From positions 18,327-82,326 of IMG/VR virus record IMGVR_UViG_3300032304_001768: 64,000 nt of DNA, one strand, 5' to 3'. Under the pieces are notes generated by a model that worked only from the letters and a program-made list of their open reading frames with translations, did not search any database and was not told the origin of the DNA. The translations under genes and the position numbers were made by a program. Source of the DNA: a virus. Positions 8,164 to 17,154 of the stretch are shown in pieces. Position 1 is the first letter of the stretch, and the number at the start of each line of letters is the position of its first letter.

Positions 8164-9057
8164 CCCAGCTTCTTTGGCGGTTTTATTTATAAAAGAAAAA
8201 TCTAAATTAGAAAATTTTGCTATGGTTTTAGTTATAATTTTATCTGGATTTTTGCAAAGCCTTTGAATACTTGATTTTTTTATAGCGCCGTGAGCGTTAC
8301 TAGCTTCTTGATAAGTTTCAAACTTGCCCAGTGGAGTAATATAAAAATGCTTAAACATTGGATTATTTTTTCCTTTAACTTTTATTTTCATTTTCTCAGA
8401 ATGTTTTCGCATAACGTCCCAATTATCTTTATTTTTTCCAATTTTCCAGTTGGCGCTCTTCCTAATACCTTCTATCATAGCATCAGTGGGATTTTCCCAT
8501 GTCTTTTTAAGAGAATTTGATTGTTTACGTAATTTTTTGTTAGTTTTTTTAGTATCGCCCCTCCAAGAATTTGGTATAGATTTTCGCCATTTATGTATTT
8601 CAGATACTGATTTATTAGCAATTGTATTACTTCTTTTTTCTTGAATTTTCTGTTGATCTAACTGACCATATGATTCTTTAAATTTTGCAATTCGTTCAAC
8701 TTCTTTCAATTGTCGTTTGGAGTTTATAATTTTAATAGTTTCAGGCGTGTTGAAAATAGAATGCCCGGAATTGCCATTCCAACCGCTCCCATGCGCATAC
8801 AAAGTGTGTTTTGATTCTAATTCCTCTCGTTTTGAAATATATTCAAAATCGCCAGTTTCTACCAACTCAACACGAAATTCAGATTCTCCATATTCCAAAA
8901 TTCCCTTATATAGGTGTTTACCACCCTTGCCTATTTTATGTTCTTCAAATCGGTCCAGATAGGTTTTATTGGCAGCATATACCATACCCCAATAAACCCA
9001 ACCATTAACATCACACGTTATTTTATATAATTGAGCTATAATATGATTATTTGACAT
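8143..9057 (-). CDS. GIY-YIG homing endonuclease with C-terminal DNA-binding modules
   Basis: About 304 residues from the ATG at 9057, which sits 5 nt downstream of a minus-strand TAAATA box. The N-terminal nuclease shows LYKITCDVNGWVYWGMVY with a GIY-YIG-like core, followed by Arg/Glu helices and a conserved Glu. The C-terminal third contains NNPMFKHFYITPLGKFETYQ and a helix-turn-helix-like AIKKSSIQRLCKNP, typical of NUMOD-type modules. It is inserted, facing backward, at the left edge of the glycan cassette, as expected of a mobile element. Confidence 0.8.
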   Translation of the reverse strand: MSNNHIIAQLYKITCDVNGWVYWGMVYAANKTYLDRFEEHKIGKGGKHLYKGILEYGESEFRVELVETGDFEYISKREELESKHTLYAHGSGWNGNSGHSIFNTPETIKIINSKRQLKEVERIAKFKESYGQLDQQKIQEKRSNTIANKSVSEIHKWRKSIPNSWRGDTKKTNKKLRKQSNSLKKTWENPTDAMIEGIRKSANWKIGKNKDNWDVMRKHSEKMKIKVKGKNNPMFKHFYITPLGKFETYQEASNAHGAIKKSSIQRLCKNPDKIITKTIAKFSNLDFSFINKTAKEAGFGLEFI

Positions 9058-9062
9058 AAAAT

Positions 9063-9068
9063 TATTTA
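9063..9068 (-). promoter_or_regulatory. Late promoter -10 box for GIY-YIG gene
   Basis: TAAATA on the minus strand, 5 nt before the ATG at 9057. Confidence 0.65.
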
Positions 9069-9121
9069 GTGTAGTGACACACAATAGACTTGACTTTTGT
9101 AATACATGTTTAATTACTTTT

Positions 9122-9925
9122 ATGAATGATAAAAAATCCATAGGAATTGGAATTTTGACTTGCGACCGTCCTGAATTGTTTGAGAAATGCTATGGATCAG
9201 TTCCTCCTGATGCGGAAACTGAGCTTGTAGTGGTTAATGACGGAGCATCTAAGGATCATTTGAAAGATATCACCAATTTGATATCGCATGATGAACCTTA
9301 TCAGGGTGTTGGTAAAAGTAAAAACGACGCTTTGAAATTTTTGTTTGATAAAGGGTGTGATTACTTCTTCTTGATTGAAGATGATATCTACATTAAAAAT
9401 CCAGAAGTCTTTCAAAAATACATCGAAGCTTCCAAATATACGGGAATTCAACATTTCAATTATTCTCAACACGGATTGATGAATAAGACATTTGATGGCA
9501 CAAGTCAACCAAATCCAACATATATAGCGGAATATGGAACTATGAAACTTCCGTTGTATCCACATTGCGTTGGTGCATTTTCCTTCTACACAAGGCAATG
9601 TATCAATCACGCTGGGTTTTTGGATGAAAGATACTACAATGCATGCGAGCATGTTGATCATACATATGAAATCATCAAATTGGGAATGCATCCTCCGTTT
9701 TGGAATTTTGCAGATATTGAGAATTCGTGGGAATATCTAGGCGATGAACAATGGAGCTTGCAGCAATCCACAATTTCATCAAAGCCAAATCATTCCGAGA
9801 TAATCTCAAAAGCTGACGCGATATTCATATCAAAACATAATTGCTATCCCGGTCAGATACCTACAAGCAATGAATATGATATCATGCGAAAATTAAGAGA
9901 AATCAAAGTCGCTTACGGTAGTTGA
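9122..9925 (+). CDS. Glycosyltransferase, GT2-like (GT-A fold)
   Basis: About 267 residues. The start IGIGILTCDRPELFEKC and the segment FFLIEDDIYIKN (an EDD in place of the DxD metal site) are typical of GT-A family 2-like enzymes that use nucleotide-sugars. A later HVDHTYEIIKLGMHP segment could supply acceptor-site residues. It opens the glycan cassette; a poor promoter-like TTGACT lies about 30 nt upstream. Substrate not predictable. The next gene starts 2 nt after its stop. Confidence 0.75.
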   Translation: MNDKKSIGIGILTCDRPELFEKCYGSVPPDAETELVVVNDGASKDHLKDITNLISHDEPYQGVGKSKNDALKFLFDKGCDYFFLIEDDIYIKNPEVFQKYIEASKYTGIQHFNYSQHGLMNKTFDGTSQPNPTYIAEYGTMKLPLYPHCVGAFSFYTRQCINHAGFLDERYYNACEHVDHTYEIIKLGMHPPFWNFADIENSWEYLGDEQWSLQQSTISSKPNHSEIISKADAIFISKHNCYPGQIPTSNEYDIMRKLREIKVAYGS

Positions 9926-9927
9926 TT

Positions 9928-10635
9928 ATGAATCTGACATTACTCACATGTAATTACAATACTCCGATTTTAATTCAAAATTTATTAAAATCGGTTCGTT
10001 TGCATTGCTCTGAAATGCCTGAAATTCTTGTAATGGATACGGGAACGACTACGGATATATCGGATGTGGTGGAAGGAGCGACGTATCACACTGTGGAGAA
10101 TACGTCACATGGCGATGGCGTCAACAAAGGATTCGAACTTATCGAAACTGACCATGTTTTGCTGATAGATTCCGATGTGATCTTATATCAAGATATCACA
10201 CCCATCTACGAAAAGTTCAAAAGCGGAAATTTCACATTGCTGGGAAATGTATCTGGTGATAGAGGAGGCAAGCAATTGTATCCTAGAGTCGATCCATGGT
10301 TTTGTTTCATAAATTTGAAACATTTAAAAGAACACAATATCAAATTTTTTGATCCTGTGAGAACCAAACAAAGCAGATCAGAAGACAGGATTTATGACAT
10401 AGGATCTACAATGTTTGAGGATGTAATAAATTCAAATTTGCTTATTGCTAATGCAAATTTAGAAAATAAATACTTCAAACATTACGAAGGCATGTCATGG
10501 AGAACCAAAAAATTCGATCCTTCGGCACCGGACACAGATATTGATTTTGGAGGGACTCACAACAATTCAGCGTTGTATGAATATGGTTTAATCATAAATG
10601 AGCAATACCAAAAGGATATGAAATGTTTAGTTTGA
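9928..10635 (+). CDS. Glycosyltransferase, GT2-like
   Basis: About 235 residues. It opens with LTLLTCNYNTPILIQNLLKS and has DHVLLIDSDVILYQD, containing a DSD metal-binding motif at about 70-75, as in GT-A enzymes. The start at 9928 is preferred to a TTG 6 nt upstream. It follows the previous gene almost without gap, so the two are likely co-translated. Sugar and acceptor are unknown. Confidence 0.72.
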   Translation: MNLTLLTCNYNTPILIQNLLKSVRLHCSEMPEILVMDTGTTTDISDVVEGATYHTVENTSHGDGVNKGFELIETDHVLLIDSDVILYQDITPIYEKFKSGNFTLLGNVSGDRGGKQLYPRVDPWFCFINLKHLKEHNIKFFDPVRTKQSRSEDRIYDIGSTMFEDVINSNLLIANANLENKYFKHYEGMSWRTKKFDPSAPDTDIDFGGTHNNSALYEYGLIINEQYQKDMKCLV

Positions 10636-10639
10636 ATTG

Positions 10640-10667
10640 TTGACTTTATTTTGATAAAATGTAATTA
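10640..10667 (+). promoter_or_regulatory. Possible sigma70-type promoter
   Basis: TTGACT, 16-nt spacer, TAATTA, 9 nt before the ATG of the fucosyltransferase-like gene. Confidence 0.45.
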
Positions 10668-10676
10668 AAAAATACA

Positions 10677-11426
10677 ATGAATACGGTATATGTTAAATTA
10701 GCAGGAGGATTGGGAAATCAACTTTTCCAAATCGCAAATGGCTATGCATACTCTAAAAAACATAATAGAGTATTATTATTAGACGATACTGAATGGGCGG
10801 CATCGCAAGGTAAATCTCCTAAAAATTATCAAAATACAATTTTTAAAAATTTCAAATATGTTTCTGAAAAAATTACAAAGGATTCTTATATTGAATTTCA
10901 TGAACCGGAATTTAATTACAATGAAATTCCAAAATTTGATAAAGATATTTGTCTTATTGGATATTTTCAATCTTTGAAATATTTCGAAACTTATAAAGAT
11001 GATTTCATTTCTCAATTAGAGTTACCAGAATGTAACTTATTTAAAGATTCTGTGGCAGTTCATATCCGACGAGGTGATTATTTACAACACGCGCATATTC
11101 ATTATGTTTGCGACACAGAATATTTTTCAAAAAATATCAAAGAATTTTCTGAAAAAAATATTAATGTATTCACCGATTCTTTAGAATTGGTCCAATCAGA
11201 ATTCAATGATCATAATTTCAGAATTATTCAGACTGAATCTGAATTGATGGATTTAATGGCGATGGCAAATCATACCGATATAATTTGTAGCAATAGTTCA
11301 TTTTCTTGGTGGGCGTCTCTCTTAGGAGTTAAAAAAAATAAAATAATAGTGCCCACACGATGGTTTAACAATTTTCAAAATCATGACGACATCTATAGAA
11401 CAGACTTCACCTTATCAAAAATCTGA
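10677..11426 (+). CDS. GT11-family alpha-1,2-fucosyltransferase-like protein
   Basis: A 249-residue protein with the GT11 hallmarks: LAGGLGNQLFQIANGYA at the N-terminus, VAVHIRRGDY (about 123-132, the HxRRxDY-type motif that binds GDP-fucose), NINVFTDSLE, and CSNSSFSWWASLLG near the C-terminus. Its overlap with the next gene (44 nt) suggests a tightly packed operon. In a phage such an enzyme could modify host surface polysaccharide, a virion glycan or modified DNA; context does not choose. Confidence 0.85.
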   Translation: MNTVYVKLAGGLGNQLFQIANGYAYSKKHNRVLLLDDTEWAASQGKSPKNYQNTIFKNFKYVSEKITKDSYIEFHEPEFNYNEIPKFDKDICLIGYFQSLKYFETYKDDFISQLELPECNLFKDSVAVHIRRGDYLQHAHIHYVCDTEYFSKNIKEFSEKNINVFTDSLELVQSEFNDHNFRIIQTESELMDLMAMANHTDIICSNSSFSWWASLLGVKKNKIIVPTRWFNNFQNHDDIYRTDFTLSKI

Positions 11427-12141
11427 TATTTCAGTAATAATTCCATTTTATTTTGATAATCCTGATCGGATTGCAAATTTAAACACTCTTGTTAAATTTT
11501 TAGAATTTATAGGAATATCAGATATATTAATAAGTGAGTATTATAATACTGTTCCAATGGTAAGTAATATCAATGGGCGGTATTTAGGAACATGCATTGG
11601 CGATAGTCCATATAATAGATGTCATTGTATCAATAAAGCTTTTGAGCATTCCAATGGAAAAATAATAGCTATTTGGGATGTTGATGTGATATTTCAAACA
11701 TCTGTCATTGACAAAGCACTTCAATTGTTTAATTCTGGTAGTGATATAATATATCCATATGATGGCAGATTTTATAATTTGCCAAAATCAGAGTTTCATC
11801 AATTAACGACTGGAAATATAGATTTATCTAAATGTGAGTTGTGGAGTTCTAATTCTGTTGGCGGTTGCGTGATGTTTAAACGAGAAACATTTGAACAGGG
11901 AGGCAAATATAATCCTAATTTTTTAGAATGGGGTTACGAAGATAATGAAATTGTCGCAAGGTTCACCACACTAGGATACAATATAAACAGAACAGACGGT
12001 TGTTTAATTCATATGGAACATGATAGAAATAAATACGCCGATGGCCGAGGTGAGTATGTTAATAAAAATCAATTAATATATAATCATATAAAAAATATGA
12101 ATAAAGAACAATTATTATTAGAAATAGATACATGGAAATAA
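11383..12141 (+). CDS. Glycosyltransferase with galactosyltransferase-type C-terminal segment
   Basis: A 252-residue protein: ISVIIPFYFDNPDRIANL start, a DVDVIF metal site (about 105-110), then GGCVMFKRETFEQGG and FLEWGYEDNEIVARF, the pattern of the GT7/GT27 C-terminal domain (Glyco_transf_7C) where Trp-Gly-x-Glu-Asp binds the acceptor. It overlaps the GT11 gene by 44 nt and the next gene by 10 nt. Probably adds a hexose or N-acetylhexosamine; exact specificity is not visible. Confidence 0.75.
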   Translation: MTTSIEQTSPYQKSDISVIIPFYFDNPDRIANLNTLVKFLEFIGISDILISEYYNTVPMVSNINGRYLGTCIGDSPYNRCHCINKAFEHSNGKIIAIWDVDVIFQTSVIDKALQLFNSGSDIIYPYDGRFYNLPKSEFHQLTTGNIDLSKCELWSSNSVGGCVMFKRETFEQGGKYNPNFLEWGYEDNEIVARFTTLGYNINRTDGCLIHMEHDRNKYADGRGEYVNKNQLIYNHIKNMNKEQLLLEIDTWK

Positions 12142-12797
12142 ATTTAATTTTATATAGCAATAATAAATTCATGCGAATCGCACTCGATCATATTGTAAAA
12201 TATAAAAATAATTTTAAAAATATTTATTTATATACTGATGATCATATTGTCGATACTGAATTCTATAAAAACAACATTGACATATTAACATCAGATCGTG
12301 GTGGTGGATATTGGTTATGGAAACCTTATATCTTATTGGATCAATGCTACAAAAATCCAAATGAAAAATTTTTGTATATGGATTGTGGAGATGAGATAGA
12401 TATTGAAAATATTCCAAAACTTTTAGAAATTTTAGGAGATTCATCATTATGTTTGGCTAAAAATTTTCACTCACATTCAGCATACACAAAAAGGGATTGT
12501 TTTTATTTTATGAATTGCGATGACAATAAATATTGGAACGCTTATCAAATTGAAGCTGGTAATATTTTATTCAAAGCTGATGAATATAGCATTAAAATAT
12601 TCGAAGAATGGTTATATTGGTGCAAAGATCCTAGAATATTGACAGATATTCCAAATGAATGTGGCTTTCCAAATCATTCCAATTTTATTCAACACAGATG
12701 GGATCAGAGTGTATTGACAAATTTACAAATCAAATATGATTTGTATTCAACAACTGATTTCACTTTCTTATTCAATCATAACAAATTTATACCATGA
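12132..12797 (+). CDS. Putative glycosyltransferase (sugar-transferase-like)
   Basis: A 221-residue protein with RGGGYWLWKPYILLD (about 57-71) and FLYMDCGDEID, a pattern seen in phage and bacterial capsule-type transferases where DxGD may act as the metal site. Late HRWDQSVLTNL resembles the acceptor-proximal His/Asp of such enzymes. Overlapping ends with both neighbours show operon membership. The family is less certain than for the other transferases here. Confidence 0.6.
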   Translation: MEINLILYSNNKFMRIALDHIVKYKNNFKNIYLYTDDHIVDTEFYKNNIDILTSDRGGGYWLWKPYILLDQCYKNPNEKFLYMDCGDEIDIENIPKLLEILGDSSLCLAKNFHSHSAYTKRDCFYFMNCDDNKYWNAYQIEAGNILFKADEYSIKIFEEWLYWCKDPRILTDIPNECGFPNHSNFIQHRWDQSVLTNLQIKYDLYSTTDFTFLFNHNKFIP

Positions 12798-13567
12798 ACA
12801 ACAGCGTTATATTAACAATACATAATAAAGATTTTTTAATAGCGAATGTTTTGACACATTTGCTTGAAAATTTATCAACATTCAACAATGAACTTATAAT
12901 AGTATTTGATGGATGTCAAGATAATAGTGAAAGTATCACAAAACAAATATTAAGTAATGTCAAAAATAAAAAAATAAAGTACATCTATACTGATGATGTT
13001 TTTGAAACTAAAGCTAATAATGCGGGATTACGAGTAGTTGAAAATGATTATGTTATAATTATACAAGACGATATGGTAATCAAAGAAAAGAATTTTGATT
13101 TAAGAATGGCCCAACCATTCATACATTTTAGCGATGTATTTGCAGTAACATCTTTCATAGCGCATAACAATATATACAATGAAGAGACAAAAGAAATTAA
13201 CTATATTGATATGGCAAATAGATCAAATAGCTCCAGAGATGTATTTTATGGACGGGAATATGCAAATCGAGGCCCTCTAATGTATAACTACAACGATGTA
13301 GTTAAATTAAATTTCTTGGATGAATATTTCGCACCTCAATGTTATGATGATATGGATATCTCCATGAGAGCTTTAAAAGAATTAGGAAAAATATCTGGAT
13401 TATATTGGATAGATTATGAATCTGATTTATCTTGGGGAACTACTAGAAGAGCGCCATCTCCAAAATTGAACAATATACATATTACAAATGCTGCTAAGGT
13501 ATTAGAAAAACATCGAGATTTATTGTATTCAGATAATCGAATCATAGATAATAGAATTTTAAAATAA
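12794..13567 (+). CDS. Glycosyltransferase, GT2
   Basis: A 257-residue GT2 protein: SVILTIHNKDFLIANVL start, ELIIVFDGCQDNSES, VIIIQDDMVIKE (QDD as DxD-like site, about 88-97) and the later CYDDMDISMRAL acceptor-site motif. It is coupled to the preceding gene by an ATGA overlap and followed 2 nt later by a methyltransferase, which suggests synthesis of a methylated glycan. Confidence 0.8.
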   Translation: MNNSVILTIHNKDFLIANVLTHLLENLSTFNNELIIVFDGCQDNSESITKQILSNVKNKKIKYIYTDDVFETKANNAGLRVVENDYVIIIQDDMVIKEKNFDLRMAQPFIHFSDVFAVTSFIAHNNIYNEETKEINYIDMANRSNSSRDVFYGREYANRGPLMYNYNDVVKLNFLDEYFAPQCYDDMDISMRALKELGKISGLYWIDYESDLSWGTTRRAPSPKLNNIHITNAAKVLEKHRDLLYSDNRIIDNRILK

Positions 13568-13569
13568 TT

Positions 13570-14172
13570 ATGAAAATAAAACCTAAAAATTCCGATGAAT
13601 GGTATAGAATTGACGGTGACAATACACTAAGATTGAATTATGAAAATTTAAATAGTAATTCAACAGTTGTGGATATTGGAGCTAGACATGGAGCGTGGGC
13701 ATGCCCTATTAAAGAAATGTATGGATGTGATGTTATATGCTTTGATGTGATTGAAGAATATGTAGAAAATTTAAAGCAACTAGGATTTACATCATATAGA
13801 TACGCTGTTTCCGATACAAATGGAGTGCTTTCTTTAGGAATTGATGGTGATGAAGCTTCAATATATCATGAATATGATATATTTCAAGTTGAATCTATTG
13901 ATACTAATAAACTGTTCAACTTATTAAAAGTTGATAAAATCGATCTTATAAAAATGAATGTTGAAGGTTCTGAATATGATATTATTAAGAATTTAATAGA
14001 TAATAACTTGATAAATAAAATTGATAATTTACAAATTCAATTCCATGAAATGGTTGGATGTGAAGAAAAATATTCTAATTTAGAAGCATCGTTAATGAAA
14101 ACGCACGAATTAACTTGGAGATATCCGTTTATTTGGGAAAACTGGAAACGAAAAATTGATAATATTTCTTAA
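13570..14172 (+). CDS. FkbM-like methyltransferase
   Basis: A 200-residue protein with a Rossmann SAM-binding motif VVDIGARHGAWACPI (about 34-48), CFDVIEEYVENL and the FkbM-typical IDLIKMNVEGSEYDII (about 120-135). FkbM-family enzymes O-methylate sugars or other small groups. It lies between two glycosyltransferases and a second methyltransferase, so methylation of the glycan made by this cassette is a reasonable inference. Confidence 0.78.
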   Translation: MKIKPKNSDEWYRIDGDNTLRLNYENLNSNSTVVDIGARHGAWACPIKEMYGCDVICFDVIEEYVENLKQLGFTSYRYAVSDTNGVLSLGIDGDEASIYHEYDIFQVESIDTNKLFNLLKVDKIDLIKMNVEGSEYDIIKNLIDNNLINKIDNLQIQFHEMVGCEEKYSNLEASLMKTHELTWRYPFIWENWKRKIDNIS

Positions 14173-14176
14173 AAAT

Positions 14177-14842
14177 ATGCATGACACATATAATAATACA
14201 AAGTTAAACAAACTAAAATACCAATTTGAAGATTGTGAAAATATACATCATAACTATTCACAAGCTTATCAAGATATGTTTGTTTTAAGCATGTTGAATG
14301 GTAAACGAAATGGGACGTTCGTTGAGATAGGAACTTTTCACCCAACAGAAATTAGTAATACGTATCTATTAGAAAAACAATACGGTTGGAATGGTATATC
14401 TATTGACATTAATGATATTGTTGATTATAATAATGTTAGAACATCTAAACTAATAATTGAAGATGCTTTGAAAATAGATTATTCTAAATTATTCAAAGAA
14501 CATAATTTACCAAATCATATAGATTATCTACAGTTAGATATCGAACCACCTAATAATACATTAGAATGTTTAAAGCGCATTCCATTTGACGAATATACAT
14601 TTTCAGTTATAACGTTCGAAACAGATTCATATTATTCTGGAAACACCATATCTGATATTTCTAGGAAGATTTTAGATGATAATGGATATGAATTAATAGT
14701 CGCTGACGTTTGCAACCATGATATCATATATCCATTTGAAGATTGGTATGTGAATCCTAAATTTGTAGATCCAAAATTGATAAAACTTTTTAAATCCGAT
14801 ACAACTGATAAATTGACAGCAGAGCAAATTATTTTAATGTAA
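14177..14842 (+). CDS. FkbM-like methyltransferase (second)
   Basis: About 221 residues from the ATG at 14177. It shows NYSQAYQDMFVLSML, then TFVEIGTFHPTEISNTYLLEK (a G-x-x-x-P/E SAM motif), GISIDIND and IDYLQLDIEPPNNT, which match FkbM-like proteins of viral and bacterial glycan clusters. It is distinct in sequence from its neighbour, so not a recent duplicate. Separated by 4 nt from the preceding gene and 1 nt from the next. Confidence 0.7.
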   Translation: MHDTYNNTKLNKLKYQFEDCENIHHNYSQAYQDMFVLSMLNGKRNGTFVEIGTFHPTEISNTYLLEKQYGWNGISIDINDIVDYNNVRTSKLIIEDALKIDYSKLFKEHNLPNHIDYLQLDIEPPNNTLECLKRIPFDEYTFSVITFETDSYYSGNTISDISRKILDDNGYELIVADVCNHDIIYPFEDWYVNPKFVDPKLIKLFKSDTTDKLTAEQIILM

Positions 14843-14843
14843 A

Positions 14844-15611
14844 ATGAAAGCATTATCGATATGTCCCACTTATGCAAGAATACCATTCCTCAACAGAATG
14901 GTCGCTGGTTTCTTAAGTCAAACTTATGACGACAAAGAACTTGTAATCATCAACGATGACAAGAATGTTGAACTTGTATGCGAACAGCCCGGTGTTGTAT
15001 GCATCAATTTGAATAAGAAAATTCTAGTTCCACAGAAAAAGAATCTAGCGATTGGGCTGGGTTATCATGACGTATTTTTAACATGCGATGACGATGATGT
15101 GTATCTTCCAAATCATATAGAATTGCATGTAAAAAAGCATTTGGAAAATCCTGAGATTGGACTTTATCGAAATGAAGCGGCGTATACCATATATGGTGAT
15201 CAATTCTTCATAAAGCATTCACCTCCAAACACCATTTCATGCACAAGAAAGGATTGGTTTTTAAACAATGGATACGCTCACGATCAAAACATCGCAGAAG
15301 ATCAAGAATTCTACAACAAAATAACAAACAAATTGGTGGAGAGAGATGAATTGAATATATCGTATGTATACAATTGGGGCGGCGTCAATTATCATCTTTC
15401 GTATGAAGCTGATGAGTCAATTGAAGAAAAAGCATTCAAACAATTACAGCAACTAAATTTGGTTGGTAAAAAATATTACATAGAACCAGATTTCAAACAA
15501 TATGAAAATTTCAAAACGCTCGACCGCATCCACAAACAAAAAAACGAAAATCTTCTTGTAAAACACACGGAGCTTGCTAAGATCGACATATCCCACTTGA
15601 CCGATGTTTAA
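14844..15611 (+). CDS. Glycosyltransferase, GT2
   Basis: A 255-residue GT2: SICPTYARIPFLNRMVAGFL start, KELVIINDD, VFLTCDDDDVYLPNHI (CDDDD metal site, about 84-99) and RKDWFLNNGYAHDQNIAEDQEF near the acceptor region. The last gene of the glycan cassette; its end overlaps the next gene by 8 nt. Its GC content looks slightly higher than the middle of the cassette (11-14.8 kb), which is very AT-rich. Confidence 0.8.
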   Translation: MKALSICPTYARIPFLNRMVAGFLSQTYDDKELVIINDDKNVELVCEQPGVVCINLNKKILVPQKKNLAIGLGYHDVFLTCDDDDVYLPNHIELHVKKHLENPEIGLYRNEAAYTIYGDQFFIKHSPPNTISCTRKDWFLNNGYAHDQNIAEDQEFYNKITNKLVERDELNISYVYNWGGVNYHLSYEADESIEEKAFKQLQQLNLVGKKYYIEPDFKQYENFKTLDRIHKQKNENLLVKHTELAKIDISHLTDV

Positions 15612-15945
15612 ATCAATCAACCACATTCTCTTTGAAAAACCAGCTAAAGAAATCGATCCTGAAGAATTGGAAAATTTTGCTCCATACATGGTGTGTAGAT
15701 ATTTGTCGTTTTATGGAAATTCTGAGTATGTTGATTACGCTAATAATACCCTGAACAAATATTCAGGATTATTCAAGACAGATGATGAGCTTTTCAGATT
15801 TTATGAACATGTTGTTCCAACTCTAAAAAAGAAGAAAATCAACTATGTTAAAAAGTTGAAAAGGGAAAAGTCTGATATTGTTAAGAATGTTCCAGAATTT
15901 TCATCTAGGCGAGAAATGAAAATGTTGACAAATTTAGATATCTAA
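15604..15945 (+). CDS. Possible gp62-like clamp-loader small subunit
   Basis: A 113-residue protein. The segment APYMVCRYLSFYGNSEYVDY and the later FYEHVVPTLKKKKINYVKK resemble the small clamp-loader subunit of T4-type phages (gp62), where a short helical bundle ends in a basic K/R-rich patch before a trimmed C-terminus. T4 gp62 is longer (187 residues), while distant relatives are shorter. The N-terminus MFKSINHILFE also fits the targeting-like pattern of this window, so a virion protein is the alternative. Moderate to low confidence. Confidence 0.42.
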   Translation: MFKSINHILFEKPAKEIDPEELENFAPYMVCRYLSFYGNSEYVDYANNTLNKYSGLFKTDDELFRFYEHVVPTLKKKKINYVKKLKREKSDIVKNVPEFSSRREMKMLTNLDI

Positions 15946-15957
15946 CTAAATTTGTTA

Positions 15958-16377
15958 ATGACACAATCGATAGATATTCTAGCGCCACAAAAATCACACA
16001 TTAATCTTTCTGATAAGACTCTTCCTACCGATTTCGGAATGGATGATTATGTTTTGTCAGAACTTTTGGATGATGCAATTCTAATTGAATACTGTGACCT
16101 ACATGGTGGTGAAGAAGGCGCAGAATACATCCTACGCGGAGGTATTGCAGTTCCGATTAACCAAGTCCACAACGCATGGCGTAAGGGCACTGTGATTCTC
16201 ACAGGACCAAGCGTGAGGCAAGTTAAAAAAGGACAGATCATCGTGTTCCCAAACAACATGGGAATTCCGATTTCAAATCTTGAAGTTGATGATCACGGCA
16301 AAGTTAAAAACGGTCTGTTGATCAACGAACAGCGCATTTTCGGAATTTGCAAAGTGAATCCAAATATCGATAAATAA
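15958..16377 (+). CDS. gp31/GroES-like co-chaperonin
   Basis: About 139 residues. The segment LRGGIAVPINQVHNAWRKGTV is followed by GPSVRQVKKGQIIVFPNNMG and a C-terminal NEQRIFGICKVNP strand, which matches the GroES-like beta-barrel of phage co-chaperonins (R-G-G-I, then V-K-K-G-x-x-V-x-F-P). T4 gp31 replaces GroES so that the host chaperonin can fold gp23. The mobile-loop region cannot be clearly delimited. The start at 15958 (ATG) is chosen over a TTG 6 nt upstream. Confidence 0.6.
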   Translation: MTQSIDILAPQKSHINLSDKTLPTDFGMDDYVLSELLDDAILIEYCDLHGGEEGAEYILRGGIAVPINQVHNAWRKGTVILTGPSVRQVKKGQIIVFPNNMGIPISNLEVDDHGKVKNGLLINEQRIFGICKVNPNIDK

Positions 16378-16382
16378 TTTAA

Positions 16383-16796
16383 GTGAGGAAGATAAACAGA
16401 GTTGAACTAGAACGTCTTACAATGAATAATGTTTGTGAGATTATGTTCGTTAGGCGCAGACCAGAAAGAGCAAAAGGAAGACCTTTGACGCGCCGTATGT
16501 TATGCACCAACTCTAAAAATATCTTACTCTCTCCAAATGGAAGAATTTCTTTAAATTACGATAACATAACGCCGGGTAAAAGACAAGCAGCTTTTAAAAT
16601 AGATCGAGTAAAACATAATGTTGTTGTTGCCTATGATATCATCATGCAAGAATATCGAAACATTTCAATGGATGCTTGTTTTTTAGTCAATCAATTACCA
16701 GACGACGATACATTTTGGAAATATTTTGACGAAGTTCTTCTACCAGCATCTCCGCAAGATAAGCAACATTTCATGGATAATGAATACAATGACTGA
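16383..16796 (+). CDS. Conserved phage protein, probable SH3-like beta-barrel
   Basis: A 137-residue protein: LERLTMNNVCEIMFVRRRPE, RRMLCTNSKNILLS and a beta-rich middle, followed by an acidic C-terminus. It looks like the small 'SH3 beta-barrel fold' proteins annotated in jumbo and T4-like phages, whose role is unknown. Start codon uncertain: GTG at 16383, or ATG at 16422. It overlaps the next gene by 8 nt. Confidence 0.5.
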   Translation: MRKINRVELERLTMNNVCEIMFVRRRPERAKGRPLTRRMLCTNSKNILLSPNGRISLNYDNITPGKRQAAFKIDRVKHNVVVAYDIIMQEYRNISMDACFLVNQLPDDDTFWKYFDEVLLPASPQDKQHFMDNEYND

Positions 16797-17124
16797 TATT
16801 GAACAAGAATTAAAAAATATAGTGTTAAAAACCGTCAAATTTACAATTGACAATAAAACAATTAGAAGTGGAAGAGTTGATGTTTTCAATACTAAACAAT
16901 TCTTTATAAAATTTAAACTTTCTACTGGTGATGAGCAGCGAGAATACGAAATGCCATATCCATACAAGCTGACCAAGATTCAGAATGGGTATATTTTCGA
17001 TTATTGTCTGAGTTCATTCTGTTCTGTCAAGGACGACAACTACTTCAAAATGCTAGGATTTGACAAAACGAACGCTTCCAAGTTGCACAACAACTACGTT
17101 TACATGGTCGCTCTTTCGTCTTGA
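16789..17124 (+). CDS. Hypothetical protein
   Basis: About 111 residues from the ATG at 16789, which overlaps the preceding stop. Beta-rich (VKFTIDNKTIRSGRVDVFN, FFIKFKLSTG), ending with a small helical segment. No family recognised. It lies just upstream of the helicase promoter. Confidence 0.5.
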   Translation: MTDIEQELKNIVLKTVKFTIDNKTIRSGRVDVFNTKQFFIKFKLSTGDEQREYEMPYPYKLTKIQNGYIFDYCLSSFCSVKDDNYFKMLGFDKTNASKLHNNYVYMVALSS

Positions 17125-17148
17125 CTTTGAGAATGGGTGCGCTACCAT
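17121..17148 (+). promoter_or_regulatory. Sigma70-type promoter
   Basis: TTGACT, 16-nt spacer, TACCAT, 6 nt before the ATG at 17155. Confidence 0.6.
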
Positions 17149-17154
17149 CGGGCG

